A stretch of 64,000 bases of DNA from Modestobacter altitudinis (GCF_005930475.1 NZ_SJEW01000017.1:1-64000), one strand, 5' to 3'. Positions 8,865 to 18,515 are shown, counted from the stretch's first letter. The notes: generated by a model not told the origin, from the letters alone. Numbers and translations: made by a program.

Positions 8865-10946
8865 TCAGAGCAGCTCCGGCCGCCGCCACTCCTCGCCCAG
8901 CACGTGCTCGGCCAGGAACGCGAGCACCGTCTCGTACCAGACCGCGGCGTTGCCTGGGGTGAGCACCCAGTGGTTCTCGTCGGGGAAGTACAGGAACCGG
9001 GACGGCACCCCGCGCTTCTGCAGGTCGTACCAGAGCCGGAGGCCCTCGCCGATCGGCACCCGGTAGTCCTTGTCGCCGTGGATGACCAGCATCGGCGTCC
9101 GGATCGCGTCGGCGTACCGGTGCGGGGAGTTCTGGTCGTAGCGCTTCGGCTCGGTCAGCGGGTTGCCGAACTCGCGCTCCCAGTAGAACGCCGAGTCGGT
9201 CGTGCCGCTGAAGGTGTCCAGGTGCCAGAGGCTCGCGTGGGTGACGATCGCGGCGAACCGGTCGGTCTGGGTGGCAATCCAGTTGGCCATGTAGCCACCG
9301 AACGAGCCACCCATCGCCGCGGTCCGGGTCTCGTCGATCTCCGGGAGCGCCTCGGCGGCGTCGACCGCGCTCATCAGGTCGGTGTAGGGCTCGGCACCCC
9401 ACGCACCCCAGCCGCGGCGCACGAAGTCCTGGCCGAAGCCCTGCGAGAGGCCGGGATTGGGCAGCAGCACCGCGTAGCCGCGGGCGGCCAGCACCCACGG
9501 CGTCCAGCGCCAGGACCAGGAGTTCCAGCTCATCAGCGGGCCGCCGTGGACCCACAGCACCAGCGGTGCCGGGTTCTCCGGGCCGGCACCCTCAGGCAGC
9601 ACCAGCCAGGACTGCACCCGGCTGCCGTCGGTGGCGGTCGCGTCCAGCTCCCGGAGGGTGCCCGGGAAGCTGCTGATGGTGCCCGGGTTGGGCAGCGGGG
9701 ACGGGTCCTGCCCGGTCGCCCGCGGGTCCAGCCGGACGGGCACCGGCGGGGTGTCGTAGCCCGACCGCAGGGCGTAGAGAGCGCTGCCGTCCCGGGCCAC
9801 CTGCAGGTCGCTGTAGGCGCCCTGGTCGGTCAGCCGCACCGGCGAGCCGCCGTCCAGCCCGACCCGGAAGAGGGCGTGCCGGCCGTCGTCGTCGGCGAGG
9901 AAGAACACCGAGTCCCCGTCCGCGGAGAACTGCGGTGCGCTCGGCCAGCGGTCGAAGCCGGCGGTCAGCTCGCGGGCCTCCGCGGTGGCCACGTCGACGA
10001 CCAGCAGCGTGTGGTCCGGGGGCTCGGCGAAGGTCGACTGCGACTCGCAGACGCAGACCACCCGTGCCGAGTCGGGGGAGAACGAGGGCGCGTACACGTC
10101 GGACAGCGGGTCGTCGAGGAGGACCCGGGTCCCCCCGGACGCCACCTCGGTGAGCACCAGCCGGGAGCGTCGGCCGGCCGGCCCGTCCGGCACGTCCTCG
10201 CTGCGGGCCAGGAAGCGGCCGTCGGGGGAGAGGGCCACGTCGTCCCCGGCGCCCAGCGGCGGGCCGGCGTCCGGGGTGAGGTCGCGCCAGGTCGGCGTCG
10301 CCGCCGCGGTGCCCGGGGCGGCCTCGGCCGGCAGCCGGCCGATCCAGAACACGTGCGGGACGGCCGGGCCCAGGTCGTGGTCCCAGAACCGCACCGGGTA
10401 GCTCTCGTGCAGCACGGCGCTGACCCCGGCGTCCTTGCGGGCCGTCCGGCGCTGCTCGTCCGCCTCGGCGTCCGCCGCACCGGGCATCGTGGACGCGACG
10501 ACCGCGACGTCGCCGGTGTCCTGGGCGAGCGCCACCGCCGAGATGCCGCCGGGGCGCTGAAGGACCAGCCGCGCCTCGCCGCCGCCTGCCGGCAGGCTCC
10601 ACAGCGAGCCCGTCGGCTCCCCGCCCTCCTTGCCCTCCGGGTCCGGGCGGGCGGAGGTGAACAGCAGGTCGCCGGCCGGGGTGAACAGCGGCGCGGACTC
10701 GCCGGCGGCGCCCCGGGTCAGCCGGCGCGCCTCCCGCCGCCCCGTGGGGTCGACCTCCCACAGCGCGGACTGCCACTTCTTCCCCTCGGCGTCCAGCGTG
10801 GCGACCGAGGTGACCAGCCGGCTGCCATCGGTGGAGAGCGCCAGGCCGCCCAGCCGGGGCAGTGCGACGAAGTCCGCGAGCCGGTGGAACGGGCTGGGCG
10901 GAGGGGTGTCAGCAGCCTGCTCGGGAGGAGCTGCGGAGTCGCTCAC
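8865..10946 (-). CDS. S9 family serine peptidase (acylaminoacyl-peptidase/prolyl oligopeptidase type)
   Basis: A 693-residue peptidase. Residues 1-400 look like a beta-propeller with repeated SPDG/SADG blades (ALSPDGRFLARSED, QFSADGDSVFF). The C-terminal alpha/beta-hydrolase domain has the oxyanion strand VLWVHGGP, the nucleophile elbow GGSFGGYMA, the acid in IHGDKDYRVP and the catalytic histidine in FPDENHWV. It probably removes N-terminal residues or cleaves short peptides in the cytoplasm, as no signal peptide is seen. The GTG start has an AGAGAAGG ribosome-binding site five bases upstream. Length and domain order match the family. Confidence 0.9.
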   Translation of the reverse strand: MSDSAAPPEQAADTPPPSPFHRLADFVALPRLGGLALSTDGSRLVTSVATLDAEGKKWQSALWEVDPTGRREARRLTRGAAGESAPLFTPAGDLLFTSARPDPEGKEGGEPTGSLWSLPAGGGEARLVLQRPGGISAVALAQDTGDVAVVASTMPGAADAEADEQRRTARKDAGVSAVLHESYPVRFWDHDLGPAVPHVFWIGRLPAEAAPGTAAATPTWRDLTPDAGPPLGAGDDVALSPDGRFLARSEDVPDGPAGRRSRLVLTEVASGGTRVLLDDPLSDVYAPSFSPDSARVVCVCESQSTFAEPPDHTLLVVDVATAEARELTAGFDRWPSAPQFSADGDSVFFLADDDGRHALFRVGLDGGSPVRLTDQGAYSDLQVARDGSALYALRSGYDTPPVPVRLDPRATGQDPSPLPNPGTISSFPGTLRELDATATDGSRVQSWLVLPEGAGPENPAPLVLWVHGGPLMSWNSWSWRWTPWVLAARGYAVLLPNPGLSQGFGQDFVRRGWGAWGAEPYTDLMSAVDAAEALPEIDETRTAAMGGSFGGYMANWIATQTDRFAAIVTHASLWHLDTFSGTTDSAFYWEREFGNPLTEPKRYDQNSPHRYADAIRTPMLVIHGDKDYRVPIGEGLRLWYDLQKRGVPSRFLYFPDENHWVLTPGNAAVWYETVLAFLAEHVLGEEWRRPELL

Positions 10947-11059
10947 CGGTGCCTTCTCTCTGCACGTCCGGACGGGTGGTCCCCGAGCCTAGTGACCGAG
11001 TCGTGAGCAAGGCGAACGACTCGGACCGGCATCCGGTGCGCGCAGCGGCCGGTTCGCTC

Positions 11060-11779
11060 CTAGCCCACGCCGACCGCGGCCTCGGCCGCCTCGGCCGGGG
11101 TGAGGTCGTCGTCGACCGCGCTGACGAACACGTGCTGGGCCACACCGGGCTGCACGGCGACGCCGTCGACCAGCACGGTGCCGTTGACCAGCGTGGCGGT
11201 GACCGTGGAACCGGGACGGACGCCCTGGTCGGCCAGCGAGCGCAGCAGCGGCGCGTCCTCCTGCAGCTGCTCGCTGATCCGGCGGACGACGACCTGCCGA
11301 CCCTCCGGGGTCGCCGTCACCGACAGCAGGGTCAGCGCGTCCAGGACGGCCGAGGTGTCGCCGCCGAGCGCGTCCAGCCCCGGGATCGGGTTGCCGAAGG
11401 GGGAGACGGTCGGGTTGCCGAGCAGGCTGAGCAGCTTGCGCTCGACGGCCTCGCTCATCACGTGCTCCCAGCGGCACGCCTCCTCGTGGACGTCGGCGTA
11501 CTCCAGGCCGATGACGTCGACGAGCAGGCACTCGGCCAGCCGGTGCTTCCGCATGACCGCGGTGGCCAGCGCCCGGCCCTCGTCGGACAGCTGCAGGTGC
11601 CGGTCGCCCTGCACGGTGAGGAGACCGTCGCGCTCCATCCGCGCCACGGTCTGGCTCACCGTCGGGCCGCTCTGGTGCAGGCGCTCGGCGATCCGCGCGC
11701 GCAGCGGGACGATGCCCTCTTCCTCGAGCTCGAAGATGGTCCGGAGGTACATCTCCGTGGTGTCGATGAGGTCGTTCAC
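11060..11779 (-). CDS. ideR: Iron-dependent repressor IdeR/DtxR
   Basis: A 239-residue metal-dependent repressor that in actinobacteria controls siderophore, iron-uptake and storage genes when bound to Fe(II). The winged-helix domain matches DtxR/IdeR ([15 protein letters not shown], then [16 protein letters not shown]). The metal ligands are in place: Met10, His and Glu in RKHRLAE, and His, Cys, Glu, His in [14 protein letters not shown]. The proline-rich linker SPFGNPIPG and an SH3-like C-terminal domain follow. The GTG at 11779 is preferred because GGAGG lies seven bases upstream; a GTG two codons earlier sits too close to it. As in mycobacteria it lies near sigB. Confidence 0.93.
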   Translation of the reverse strand: MNDLIDTTEMYLRTIFELEEEGIVPLRARIAERLHQSGPTVSQTVARMERDGLLTVQGDRHLQLSDEGRALATAVMRKHRLAECLLVDVIGLEYADVHEEACRWEHVMSEAVERKLLSLLGNPTVSPFGNPIPGLDALGGDTSAVLDALTLLSVTATPEGRQVVVRRISEQLQEDAPLLRSLADQGVRPGSTVTATLVNGTVLVDGVAVQPGVAQHVFVSAVDDDLTPAEAAEAAVGVG

Positions 11780-11970
11780 GTCCACTCCTCCGTCAGGTGC
11801 GCCCGATCTTACGAGGCGGGGGCCACCCCACGGGGAGATCAGGACCGACGCGTTCCCCTGGCGCAGCGAGGGTGCGCCACCGGTAGCGTCGCCACGGTGA
11901 TGCAGCTGGCCCGCTCGATGACGAGCACCGCAGCACCGGTCGCACGCCCGGCCTCCGGCGGTGGGCGGCC

Positions 11971-13155
11971 GTGAGCGACTCCGTGGCCGTCGTCTGGGAC
12001 GACACGCTCCTGGGCTACACCATGGGCGGCGACCACCCGATGCACCCGGTCCGGCTGGACCTGACCATGCGGTTGGCCGACTCGCTGGGGGTGTTGGCAC
12101 GGCCGCGGCTGGAGGTCGTGGCACCCACCCCCGCCGGCCCGGAGCTCCTCACCCTGGTGCATGACCCGGCCTACCTCGAGGCGGTCCGCCGGGCACCGGA
12201 GGACCCCTACGGCGTCGGGCACGGCCTGGGGACGGCGGACAACCCGGTGTTCCCCGGCATGTACGACGCCGCCGCGCTGATCACCGGCGGCAGCGTGCGC
12301 GCCGCCGAGCTGGTGTCCACCGGGCGGGCGCAGCACGCGGTGAACATCGCCGGGGGCCTGCACCACGCCATGCGGGACGCGGCGTCGGGGTTCTGCGTCT
12401 TCAACGACGCGGCGGTCGCCATCGCGTGGCTGCTCGGCCAGGGCTGGGAGCGCATCGCCTACGTCGACCTGGACGTGCACCACGGCGACGGCGTTCAGGC
12501 CGCCTTCTACGACGACCCGAGGGTGCTCACCGTCAGCGTCCACCAGACCCCGCTGACCCTGTTCCCCGGCACCGGCTACCCGGAGGAGACCGGCGACCCG
12601 CAGAAGGCACTGGGCAGCGCGGTCAACCTGGCGCTGCCCAACGGCACCGACGACTCCGGCTGGCTGCGCGCGTTCACCGCGGTGGTCCCCAGCGTGGTCC
12701 GCGCCTTCCAGCCGCAGATCCTGATCACCCAGTGCGGCTGCGACGCCCACCACGAGGACCCGCTGGCCGACCTCGGGCTCACCGTGGACGGCCAGCGCGC
12801 CTCCTACCGAGCCGTCCACGACCTGGCGCACGAGGTCTGCGACGGCCGCTGGGTGGCCCTCGGCGGCGGTGGGTACGGCCTGGTCCGCTGCGTGCCGCGG
12901 GCCTGGACGCACCTCATCGCCGAGGCCGGCGGGGAGCGGCTGGCGCCGGACACGGAGATCCCGCAGAGCTGGCAGGACGACGTCCGGCGCCGCGGCCTGC
13001 GGACGCCGCCGCCGGTCACGATGACCGAGGGCGGTTACGTCGGCTTCAACCGCTGGGACCCCTTCACCGAGACCCGGGTCGACCGCGCGATCATGCGGAC
13101 CCGCACCGCCTCCTTTCCCTACTTCGGACTCGACCCGGACGACCCCCGTGATTGA
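11971..13155 (+). CDS. acuC: AcuC-type protein deacetylase (class I/II HDAC family)
   Basis: A 394-residue histone-deacetylase-fold enzyme. It has the tandem histidine block GGLHHAM, the zinc-site DLDVHHGDG near residue 165 and the downstream GGGGYGLVR loop with the transition-state tyrosine. Bacterial AcuC removes acetyl groups from lysines of acetyl-CoA synthetase, restoring activity. The next gene encodes a Pat-like acetyltransferase, which supports that role. The start is the GTG at 11971, giving the family N-terminus. A two-stem repeat begins immediately after the stop. Confidence 0.9.
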   Translation: MSDSVAVVWDDTLLGYTMGGDHPMHPVRLDLTMRLADSLGVLARPRLEVVAPTPAGPELLTLVHDPAYLEAVRRAPEDPYGVGHGLGTADNPVFPGMYDAAALITGGSVRAAELVSTGRAQHAVNIAGGLHHAMRDAASGFCVFNDAAVAIAWLLGQGWERIAYVDLDVHHGDGVQAAFYDDPRVLTVSVHQTPLTLFPGTGYPEETGDPQKALGSAVNLALPNGTDDSGWLRAFTAVVPSVVRAFQPQILITQCGCDAHHEDPLADLGLTVDGQRASYRAVHDLAHEVCDGRWVALGGGGYGLVRCVPRAWTHLIAEAGGERLAPDTEIPQSWQDDVRRRGLRTPPPVTMTEGGYVGFNRWDPFTETRVDRAIMRTRTASFPYFGLDPDDPRD

Positions 13156-13211
13156 GGACCACCTCGTCCCCCACCACTCGCAGGCTCGTGGCGGGCCCCT
13201 ACGAGGTGGCC
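13156..13211 (+). repeat. Two-stem 3'-end palindrome, copy 1 (after acuC)
   Basis: It starts at the base after the acuC stop codon. The outer stem pairs GGACCACCTCGT with ACGAGGTGGCC; the inner stem pairs CCACCACTCG with CGTGG around the core TCGCAGGCTC. It shares plan and core with three other copies at 33,822, 39,670 and 53,052. It occupies most of the 66-base gap before the Pat-like gene, so it may terminate or attenuate transcription or define a processed 3' end. Confidence 0.7.
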
Positions 13212-13221
13212 GCGAAAACCC

Positions 13222-15912
13222 ATGACCGAGGACGCATCCGTGAACGTCACTGCGCCGCCGCACTGGGAGGCCGACGTCGTCGCCGCCGACGGCGGGACGG
13301 TGCACCTGCGGCCGATCACCCCCGAGGACGCCGACGGCATCGTCGGGCTGATGGAGCGCAGCTCCGACCAGACCCGCTACTACCGCTTCTTCGGGCCGAT
13401 GCGGCGGCTGTCGGACAAGGACCTGCACCGGTTCACCCACGTCGACCACGACGCCCGGGTGGCCTTCGTCGTCCTGCTCGGCGACCGGCTGATCGGGGTC
13501 GGCCGGTACGACCGCTACCCCGGCACCGACGACGCCGAGGTGGCCTTCCTCATCGAGGACGCCCACCAGCGGCGCGGGCTCGGGTCGGTGCTGCTCGAGC
13601 ACCTGGCCGCGGCCGCCCGGGAGCGCGGGATCAGCCGGTTCGTCGCCGAGGTGCTCAGCCAGAACAGCGCGATGGTGCGGGTCTTCCTCGACGCCGGGTA
13701 CTCGGCCAAGCGGTCCTACGAGGACGGCGTGGTCCACCTGACCTTCCCGATCGCCCCCACCGAGCAGTCCCTGGCCGTCGCCCACGAGCGGGAGCAGCGC
13801 AGCGAGTCCCGCTCCATCGGCCGGCTGCTCGAGCCCGGGTCGGTGGCCGTCGTCGGCGCGAGCAACGACCCGGCGAAGGTCGGTCACGCGGTGCTGAACA
13901 ACCTGCTCGAGTACGGCTTCGACGGCCCGATCTACCCGGTGAACCCCACGGTGCGGCACGTGCGCGGGGTGCCCGCGTACGCCGACATCGAGTCGATCCC
14001 CGACGACGTCGACCTGGCGGTGCTGGCCGTCCCGGCCGACGAGGTGGCTGCCGTGGTCGAGGCCTGCCGGCGCAAGAACGTGCACGGCCTGGTGGTCATC
14101 TCCGGGGGGTTCGGCGAGACCGGGCCGCAGGGCCGGGCCGCCGAGCGGGCGCTGGTCGCCTCCGCGCGGGCCTCCGGGATGCGGGTGGTCGGACCCAACT
14201 GCCTGGGGATCGTCAACACCGACCCGACGGTGCGGCTCAACGCCAGCCTGGCGCCCGACGTGCCGGGCCGCGGCCGGGTGGGCTTCTTTGCCCAGTCCGG
14301 CGCGCTCGGGGTGGCGCTGCTGGAACGGGCCCGTGGCCGGGGCATCGGGCTGTCCAGCTTCGTCTCGGCCGGCAACCGGGCCGACGTGAGCGGCAACGAC
14401 CTGCTGCAGTACTGGGCCAGCGACCCGGGCACCGAGGTGGTGCTGCTGCACCTGGAGAGCTTCGGCAACCCCCGCAAGTTCGCCCGGCTCGCCCGTGGGG
14501 TCGGCCGCACCAAGCCGGTCGTGGCGGTCAAGAGCGGCCGGCACGTGAGCATGACGGCGGGGCTGGCGGGCACCAGCGTCGCCGTCCCCGAGCAGTCGGT
14601 GGCGGCGCTGTTCGCCTCGGCCGGGGTGATCCGGGTGGACACCCTGGCGCAGCTGTTCGACGTCGGCACCCTGCTGGCCCACCAGCCGCTGCCGGACGGC
14701 GACCGGGTCGCCGTGATCGGCAACTCGACCGCCATGGGGGTCCTGGTCGCCGACGCGATCCTGGAGCAGGGGCTGCAGCTGGCGCACGAGCGGCCGGTCG
14801 ACATCGGCACCCAGGCCGGCCCGGAGGACTTCCGGGCAGCCCTGCAGGCGGCCCTGGACGACGACGGCGTGGACTCGGTCGTCGCCGTCTTCCTGCCCCC
14901 GCTGCTGCGCGGTGAGCAGCCCTTCGGCCGGGTGCTGCGGGAGGTCTCGGCGGGGTCACCGAAGCCGCTGGTCGCCAACTTCCTGTCCACCGACGGCATC
15001 CCCGACGAGCTCGTGGTCCGCGACTCCCACGGCATGCCGGGCCGCGGGTCGGTGCCCTCGTTCTCCACCCCGGAACGGGCGGTCATCGCGCTGTCCAAGA
15101 TGAGCGAGTACGCCCGGTGGCGACGGCGGCCGCTGGGCGTCGTGCCCGAGCTCGGCGACATCGCGGAGGCCGATGCCCGGGCGGTGGTCACCGGCACGCT
15201 CGCCGGGGCGCCGGAGGGCCGGCCGCTCACCGACGACGAGACGATGACCCTGCTGAGAGCCTACGGGCTCCCCGTGCTCGGCACCCGGCGCGTGGAGGAC
15301 GTCGAGTCGGCCGTCGCGGCGGCGGAGGAGATCGGCTACCCGGTGGTGCTGAAGTCGACCGCGCCCTGGCTGCGGGACCGCCGGGACCTGGGCGGCATGC
15401 GCTTCGACCTGGCTGACGCCGAGGACGTCCGGGCGGCCTACGCCGCGATCCCGGCCGGTGACCCGGTCATCGTCCAGGAGCAGGCGGCGCCCGGCGTGGG
15501 CACCGTCGTGGAGATCGTGGACGACCCGTCCTTCGGCGCGCTGGTCAGCTTCGGGGTCGGCGGGGTGGCCACCGACCTGCTCGGCGACCGCGCCTACCGC
15601 ACCCTGCCGCTGACCGACCTGGACGCGCACGAGCTGGTGCGCGAGCCGCGGGCCTGGCCGCTGCTGGACGGCTACCGCGGCAGCACGCCGGTGGACTCGG
15701 CGGCGCTGGAGGACCTGCTGCTGCGCGTCGCCCGGCTCGCCGACGACCTCCCGGAGGTCCTCTCGCTCAGCCTCGAGCCGGTCATCGTCGGGCCGACGAA
15801 CGCCTGGCACGGCGGCCGCTCCCTGGTGATCGCCGGCGCCGGGGTCCGGGTCGGCCCGCCCACCGCCCGCATCGACGCCGGCCCCCGCCGCATGTTCCGC
15901 CCCGGGACATGA
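13222..15912 (+). CDS. GNAT acetyltransferase fused to an ADP-forming acyl-CoA synthetase-like protein (Pat-like)
   Basis: An 896-residue fusion. Residues 20-185 are a GNAT domain with the acetyl-CoA loop QRRGLGSVLL. Next come a CoA-binding Rossmann domain (AVVGASNDPAKVG), a succinyl-CoA-ligase-like domain (GPNCLGIVN, FFAQSGALG) and a C-terminal ATP-grasp domain (from about residue 680). The order is N-terminal GNAT, unlike the C-terminal GNAT of Salmonella Pat. At the segment where active synthetases carry the phosphorylated histidine (S-H-T-G), this protein reads S-M-T-A-G with Met444, so synthetase activity is probably lost and the domain serves sensing. Together with acuC it would set reversible lysine acetylation of acetyl-CoA synthetase. 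ATG 13222 lacks a clear ribosome-binding site; GTG 13240 with GAGG upstream is an alternative start. Confidence 0.88.
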   Translation: MTEDASVNVTAPPHWEADVVAADGGTVHLRPITPEDADGIVGLMERSSDQTRYYRFFGPMRRLSDKDLHRFTHVDHDARVAFVVLLGDRLIGVGRYDRYPGTDDAEVAFLIEDAHQRRGLGSVLLEHLAAAARERGISRFVAEVLSQNSAMVRVFLDAGYSAKRSYEDGVVHLTFPIAPTEQSLAVAHEREQRSESRSIGRLLEPGSVAVVGASNDPAKVGHAVLNNLLEYGFDGPIYPVNPTVRHVRGVPAYADIESIPDDVDLAVLAVPADEVAAVVEACRRKNVHGLVVISGGFGETGPQGRAAERALVASARASGMRVVGPNCLGIVNTDPTVRLNASLAPDVPGRGRVGFFAQSGALGVALLERARGRGIGLSSFVSAGNRADVSGNDLLQYWASDPGTEVVLLHLESFGNPRKFARLARGVGRTKPVVAVKSGRHVSMTAGLAGTSVAVPEQSVAALFASAGVIRVDTLAQLFDVGTLLAHQPLPDGDRVAVIGNSTAMGVLVADAILEQGLQLAHERPVDIGTQAGPEDFRAALQAALDDDGVDSVVAVFLPPLLRGEQPFGRVLREVSAGSPKPLVANFLSTDGIPDELVVRDSHGMPGRGSVPSFSTPERAVIALSKMSEYARWRRRPLGVVPELGDIAEADARAVVTGTLAGAPEGRPLTDDETMTLLRAYGLPVLGTRRVEDVESAVAAAEEIGYPVVLKSTAPWLRDRRDLGGMRFDLADAEDVRAAYAAIPAGDPVIVQEQAAPGVGTVVEIVDDPSFGALVSFGVGGVATDLLGDRAYRTLPLTDLDAHELVREPRAWPLLDGYRGSTPVDSAALEDLLLRVARLADDLPEVLSLSLEPVIVGPTNAWHGGRSLVIAGAGVRVGPPTARIDAGPRRMFRPGT

Positions 15913-15914
15913 GA

Positions 15915-15948
15915 AGAGCCCGCCACCCCAGATGGGGCGGCGGGCTCT
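15915..15948. terminator. Bidirectional hairpin terminator
   Basis: A 16-base stem (AGAGCCCGCCACCCCA against TGGGGCGGCGGGCTCT, one mismatch) with a two-base gap in the centre. It starts three bases after the stop of the Pat-like gene and lies before the convergent sigB stop, so it can serve both genes. Confidence 0.8.
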
Positions 15949-15970
15949 CAGGCCCAGCGGGGTTCTTCGA

Positions 15971-16954
15971 TCAGCCGAGGTAGTCCCGCAGCGCGTCGGC
16001 GCGCTGGGGGTCGCGCAGCTTGGTCATCGTCTCGCGCTCGATCTGCCGGACCCGCTCGCGGGAGAGGCCGAAGCGCTTGCCGATCTGCTCCAGGGTCCGC
16101 GGCTGCTCGCCGTCGAGACCGAAGCGCATGATCACCACGTCACGCTCGCGGTCCTCGAGGGTCTCCAGGACGTTGCGGACGTCGCCCTTCATCATCTGGA
16201 AGGCGACGGCGTCCTCGGCGACTGCCGCGTCGGCGTCCTCGATGAAGTCACCGAGGCGGGACTCCTCGTCGGCACCGACGGTCTGGTCGAGGGAGACCAG
16301 GTCGCGGGAGTACTCGAGCAGCTCGGTGATCCGTTCGGGCGTCAGGTCGAGCTCGAGCCCGAGCTCCTCGGCAGTGGGCTCCCGCTCCAGCTCCTGGTGG
16401 ATCCGGCGGCGGGTCCGCACCACCTTGTTGACCTGCTCGGCCAGGTGGACGGGCAGCCGGATGGTCCGGCCGGAGTCCGCCATGGCGCGGGTGATGGCCT
16501 GACGGATCCACCACGTCGCGTAGGTGGAGAACTTGAAGCCCTTGGTGTAGTCGAACTTCTCCACGGCGCGGATCAGGCCGACGTTGCCCTCCTGGATGAG
16601 GTCCAGGAACGTCATGCCGTGGCCGGTGTAGCGCTTGGCCACCGACACGACCAGGCGCAGGTTGGCCTCGAGCAGGTGGGCCTTGGCGGCCTTGCCGTCC
16701 GCGGCGAGGAGCTTGTAGTCGCGCTGGAGCGCCGGGGTCAGCTGCTTCCCGTTCAGCAGCCGGTCGGCGTAGAGGCCGGCCTCGATACGCTTCGCCAGCT
16801 CGACCTCCTGCTCGGCGGTCAGCAGCGCGGTCTTGCCGATGGTGTTGAGGTACACGCGCACCAGGTCCGTCGACACCAGGCCACTGGTGTCCGGGGCGCG
16901 GCGCGACGTGCGCACTCCGAGGGTGTCGGTGGGGGAGGACTGCAGCACGGTCAC
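15971..16954 (-). CDS. sigB: Sigma-70 family primary-like sigma factor SigB
   Basis: A 327-residue group 1/2 sigma factor. Region 1.2 ([12 protein letters not shown]), region 2 ([53 protein letters not shown]), region 3 and region 4 with the helix-turn-helix [19 protein letters not shown] are all complete. It lacks the long Lys/Ala-rich N-terminus of the SigA copy at 33.9-35.2 kb, and its place next to ideR matches mycobacterial sigB. It probably directs general stress and stationary-phase transcription. The start is the GTG at 16954. The 255 bases upstream carry no gene and should hold its promoter, but I could not pick a convincing one. Confidence 0.92.
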   Translation of the reverse strand: MTVLQSSPTDTLGVRTSRRAPDTSGLVSTDLVRVYLNTIGKTALLTAEQEVELAKRIEAGLYADRLLNGKQLTPALQRDYKLLAADGKAAKAHLLEANLRLVVSVAKRYTGHGMTFLDLIQEGNVGLIRAVEKFDYTKGFKFSTYATWWIRQAITRAMADSGRTIRLPVHLAEQVNKVVRTRRRIHQELEREPTAEELGLELDLTPERITELLEYSRDLVSLDQTVGADEESRLGDFIEDADAAVAEDAVAFQMMKGDVRNVLETLEDRERDVVIMRFGLDGEQPRTLEQIGKRFGLSRERVRQIERETMTKLRDPQRADALRDYLG

Positions 16955-17209
16955 GGTGAGTCTTCGTCCTTGCTTCGGGATCTGGATGCGTCCGCGCCCT
17001 CGTGGCGCTCGGCATCCCGATGGAGGCGGTCAGAGCGTCGTCCCGGGTGTCGCCCGGGTGGCTCTCCAGCCGTTCTGTCCGTGTGGTACGTCGTGTGCAA
17101 CGGATCGGACCGGTGGGGTGTTCCGGGGCGGTGCAACTCACAGGCAACGTCCAGCAGGAAGGTGCCGGGGGGTCTGCGACAGGGGTGTGGTACCCGCTGC
17201 GGGGAGGAG

Positions 17210-17641
17210 CTAGACCTCCAGCAGCAGGGTCATCGGGCCCTCGTTCACCGAGGCCACCGACATCCGCGCGCCGAACCGCCCGGTCGCCACCCCGGTGCCC
17301 CGCCGGCGCAGCTCGGCGGCGACCTCGTCCACCAGCGGCTCGGCCTGCTCCCCGGGTGCGGCGTCGGCCCAGGACGGACGGCGGCCCTTGCGGGTGTCGG
17401 CGTAGAGCGTGAACTGGCTGACGACCAACACGGGCAGGCCCAGGTCACCGACCGAGCGTGCGCCGTCGTCGGTGGGGAAGACGCGCAGCTCGTGCACCTT
17501 CCGCGCCAGCACCCGGGCCCGGGTCGCGTCGTCGTCCCGGCCGACGCCGACCAGCGCCAGCAGGCCCGGCCCGATCGCCCCGACCACTTCGCCGTCCACC
17601 GTCACCGACGCCTCGCTCACCCGGCTCACCACTGCGCGCAC
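17210..17641 (-). CDS. dtd: D-aminoacyl-tRNA deacylase
   Basis: A 143-residue enzyme that hydrolyses D-amino acids from mischarged tRNA. It opens RAVVSRVSEASVTVDG, then shows the conserved SQFTLYAD catalytic motif and the chiral-proofreading NEGPMT motif near the C-terminus; length is typical. The GTG start at 17641 lies at the edge of a 48-base palindrome, and only 43 bases separate it from the divergent GTG of the broken HhH-GPD gene. The ribosome-binding site GGGAGG falls within the palindrome. Confidence 0.93.
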   Translation of the reverse strand: MRAVVSRVSEASVTVDGEVVGAIGPGLLALVGVGRDDDATRARVLARKVHELRVFPTDDGARSVGDLGLPVLVVSQFTLYADTRKGRRPSWADAAPGEQAEPLVDEVAAELRRRGTGVATGRFGARMSVASVNEGPMTLLLEV

Positions 17642-17688
17642 GCCGGAGATCCTCCCCGGCGGCTCCTCGGGCAGGATCTCCGGCGTGC
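17641..17688. repeat. Inverted repeat spanning two divergent start sites
   Basis: CGCCGGAGATCCTCCCC (17641-17657) and its near-perfect inverse (17672-17688, one mismatch) flank a 14-base spacer. Each arm carries the ribosome-binding site and start codon of one divergent gene: dtd on the minus strand and the HhH-GPD fragment on the plus strand. It may limit translation through RNA folding; little room remains for ordinary divergent promoters. Confidence 0.6.
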
Positions 17689-17825
17689 CGACCCTCCACC
17701 TCGCCCAGGACGACGCCGCCGACGAGCTGCTCGGCCGCGACCCGCTGGCCCTGCTGCTCGGCATGCTGCTGGATCAGCAGGTGTCAAGAGGAACAACAGG
17801 ATCTGCAGTGCGCGACGCGATCTGA
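17685..17825 (+). pseudogene. HhH-GPD base-excision DNA repair gene, N-terminal fragment
   Basis: The first 33 codons from the GTG at 17685 encode the conserved N-terminus of the small actinobacterial HhH-GPD family, with residues ADELLGRDPLALLLGMLLDQQV. In intact relatives DQQ is followed by a proline-methionine-glutamate helix, but here the frame runs into unrelated sequence and stops 14 codons later at 17823. The rest of the gene reappears at 24,776-25,240 in the same orientation. The gene has been cut by insertion of about 7 kb. Confidence 0.75.
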
Positions 17826-18248
17826 CACGGCGCGATGTCGCCCCGAACTGCCGACTGACCGCCGTCCGCACCGGCGTCGGTGCCGGCTTGCCGACTCCGG
17901 ACCTCCGGCCGGTCTGAGCACCGGCAGGCCTGCATCACCGCTCGCTCGTGCCAGGGAAATCGAGCGGGATGCTGTTGCGCTGGCCGAAGTTGGTGCTCGG
18001 GGCCTGGAGCTCACCCTCAGCGGCCTGGTCGGCACGGCAACCGAGTTGCTCGGCACCGGCGCCCGTCCAGCAGAGCACCACTGTGGTTTCGGCCCGGCGG
18101 CGGATCCCGAACCTGAGCGTGTGACAGGACGACGGCGCGCGATCGTCGGCGGGCTGAATGCGCACGTCGGTTCTCACGCGCCGGGGCCGAGATCGATCGT
18201 GAGAGCACCAGTCACAAGGTCAGTGCCAGCTCCGACCGGGCTTTCTGC
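17826..18248. other. Non-coding stretch at the left end of the inserted segment
   Basis: About 420 bases with no credible gene. Open frames exist on both strands but none has a ribosome-binding site, recognisable domain or normal codon pattern. Next to the left junction there is a short cluster of GCGCGA/GATC-rich repeats (17810-17840). It may be the decayed end of a former element. Confidence 0.4.
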
Positions 18249-18515
18249 TCAAATCTCCTGTTGGGCGACCGCTGGACGGGCTGGCTCGGAGCCCGCCGAT
18301 GCAGAGCGCGGCACAGATGTGCTGGCGGGGTCGTGGGTGTCCGGCGTCCCGCCCACTGCGGCGACCGGCTGATCGTCTCGCAGTTCGTTCACCTCGGTCT
18401 TGAAGATGCGCAGCGACCGGCCCAGCGAGCGGGATGCGTCGGGCAGCTTCTTGTACCCGAACAGCAGCATGATGGCGAGCACGATGAGGCCGATCTCGGC
18501 CGGTCCGAGGTTCAT
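18249..18515 (-). CDS. tatA: Sec-independent protein translocase TatA
   Basis: An 88-residue TatA/E-type component of the twin-arginine translocase. It has the short N-terminal membrane helix beginning NLGPAEIGLIVLAIMLLFGY, the conserved phenylalanine-glycine hinge, and the amphipathic helix KKLPDASRSLGRSLRIFKTEV, followed by a polar tail. The ATG at 18515 has AAGGA eight bases upstream. It lies 64 bases downstream of a gene for a protein with a Tat-type lipoprotein signal, on the same strand, which suggests a dedicated pair. The chromosomal TatABC is not in this window. Confidence 0.88.
   Translation of the reverse strand: MNLGPAEIGLIVLAIMLLFGYKKLPDASRSLGRSLRIFKTEVNELRDDQPVAAVGGTPDTHDPASTSVPRSASAGSEPARPAVAQQEI

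Noticed and set aside
8847-11006. Long plus-strand frame opposite the S9 peptidase
   Set aside because: The minus-strand peptidase has a full domain set; the opposite frame is low-complexity and stop-free only because of codon bias.
17826-18248. Small genes in the left end of the inserted segment
   Set aside because: Several frames of 60-90 codons exist on both strands, but none shows conserved residues, a start context or a compatible neighbour.
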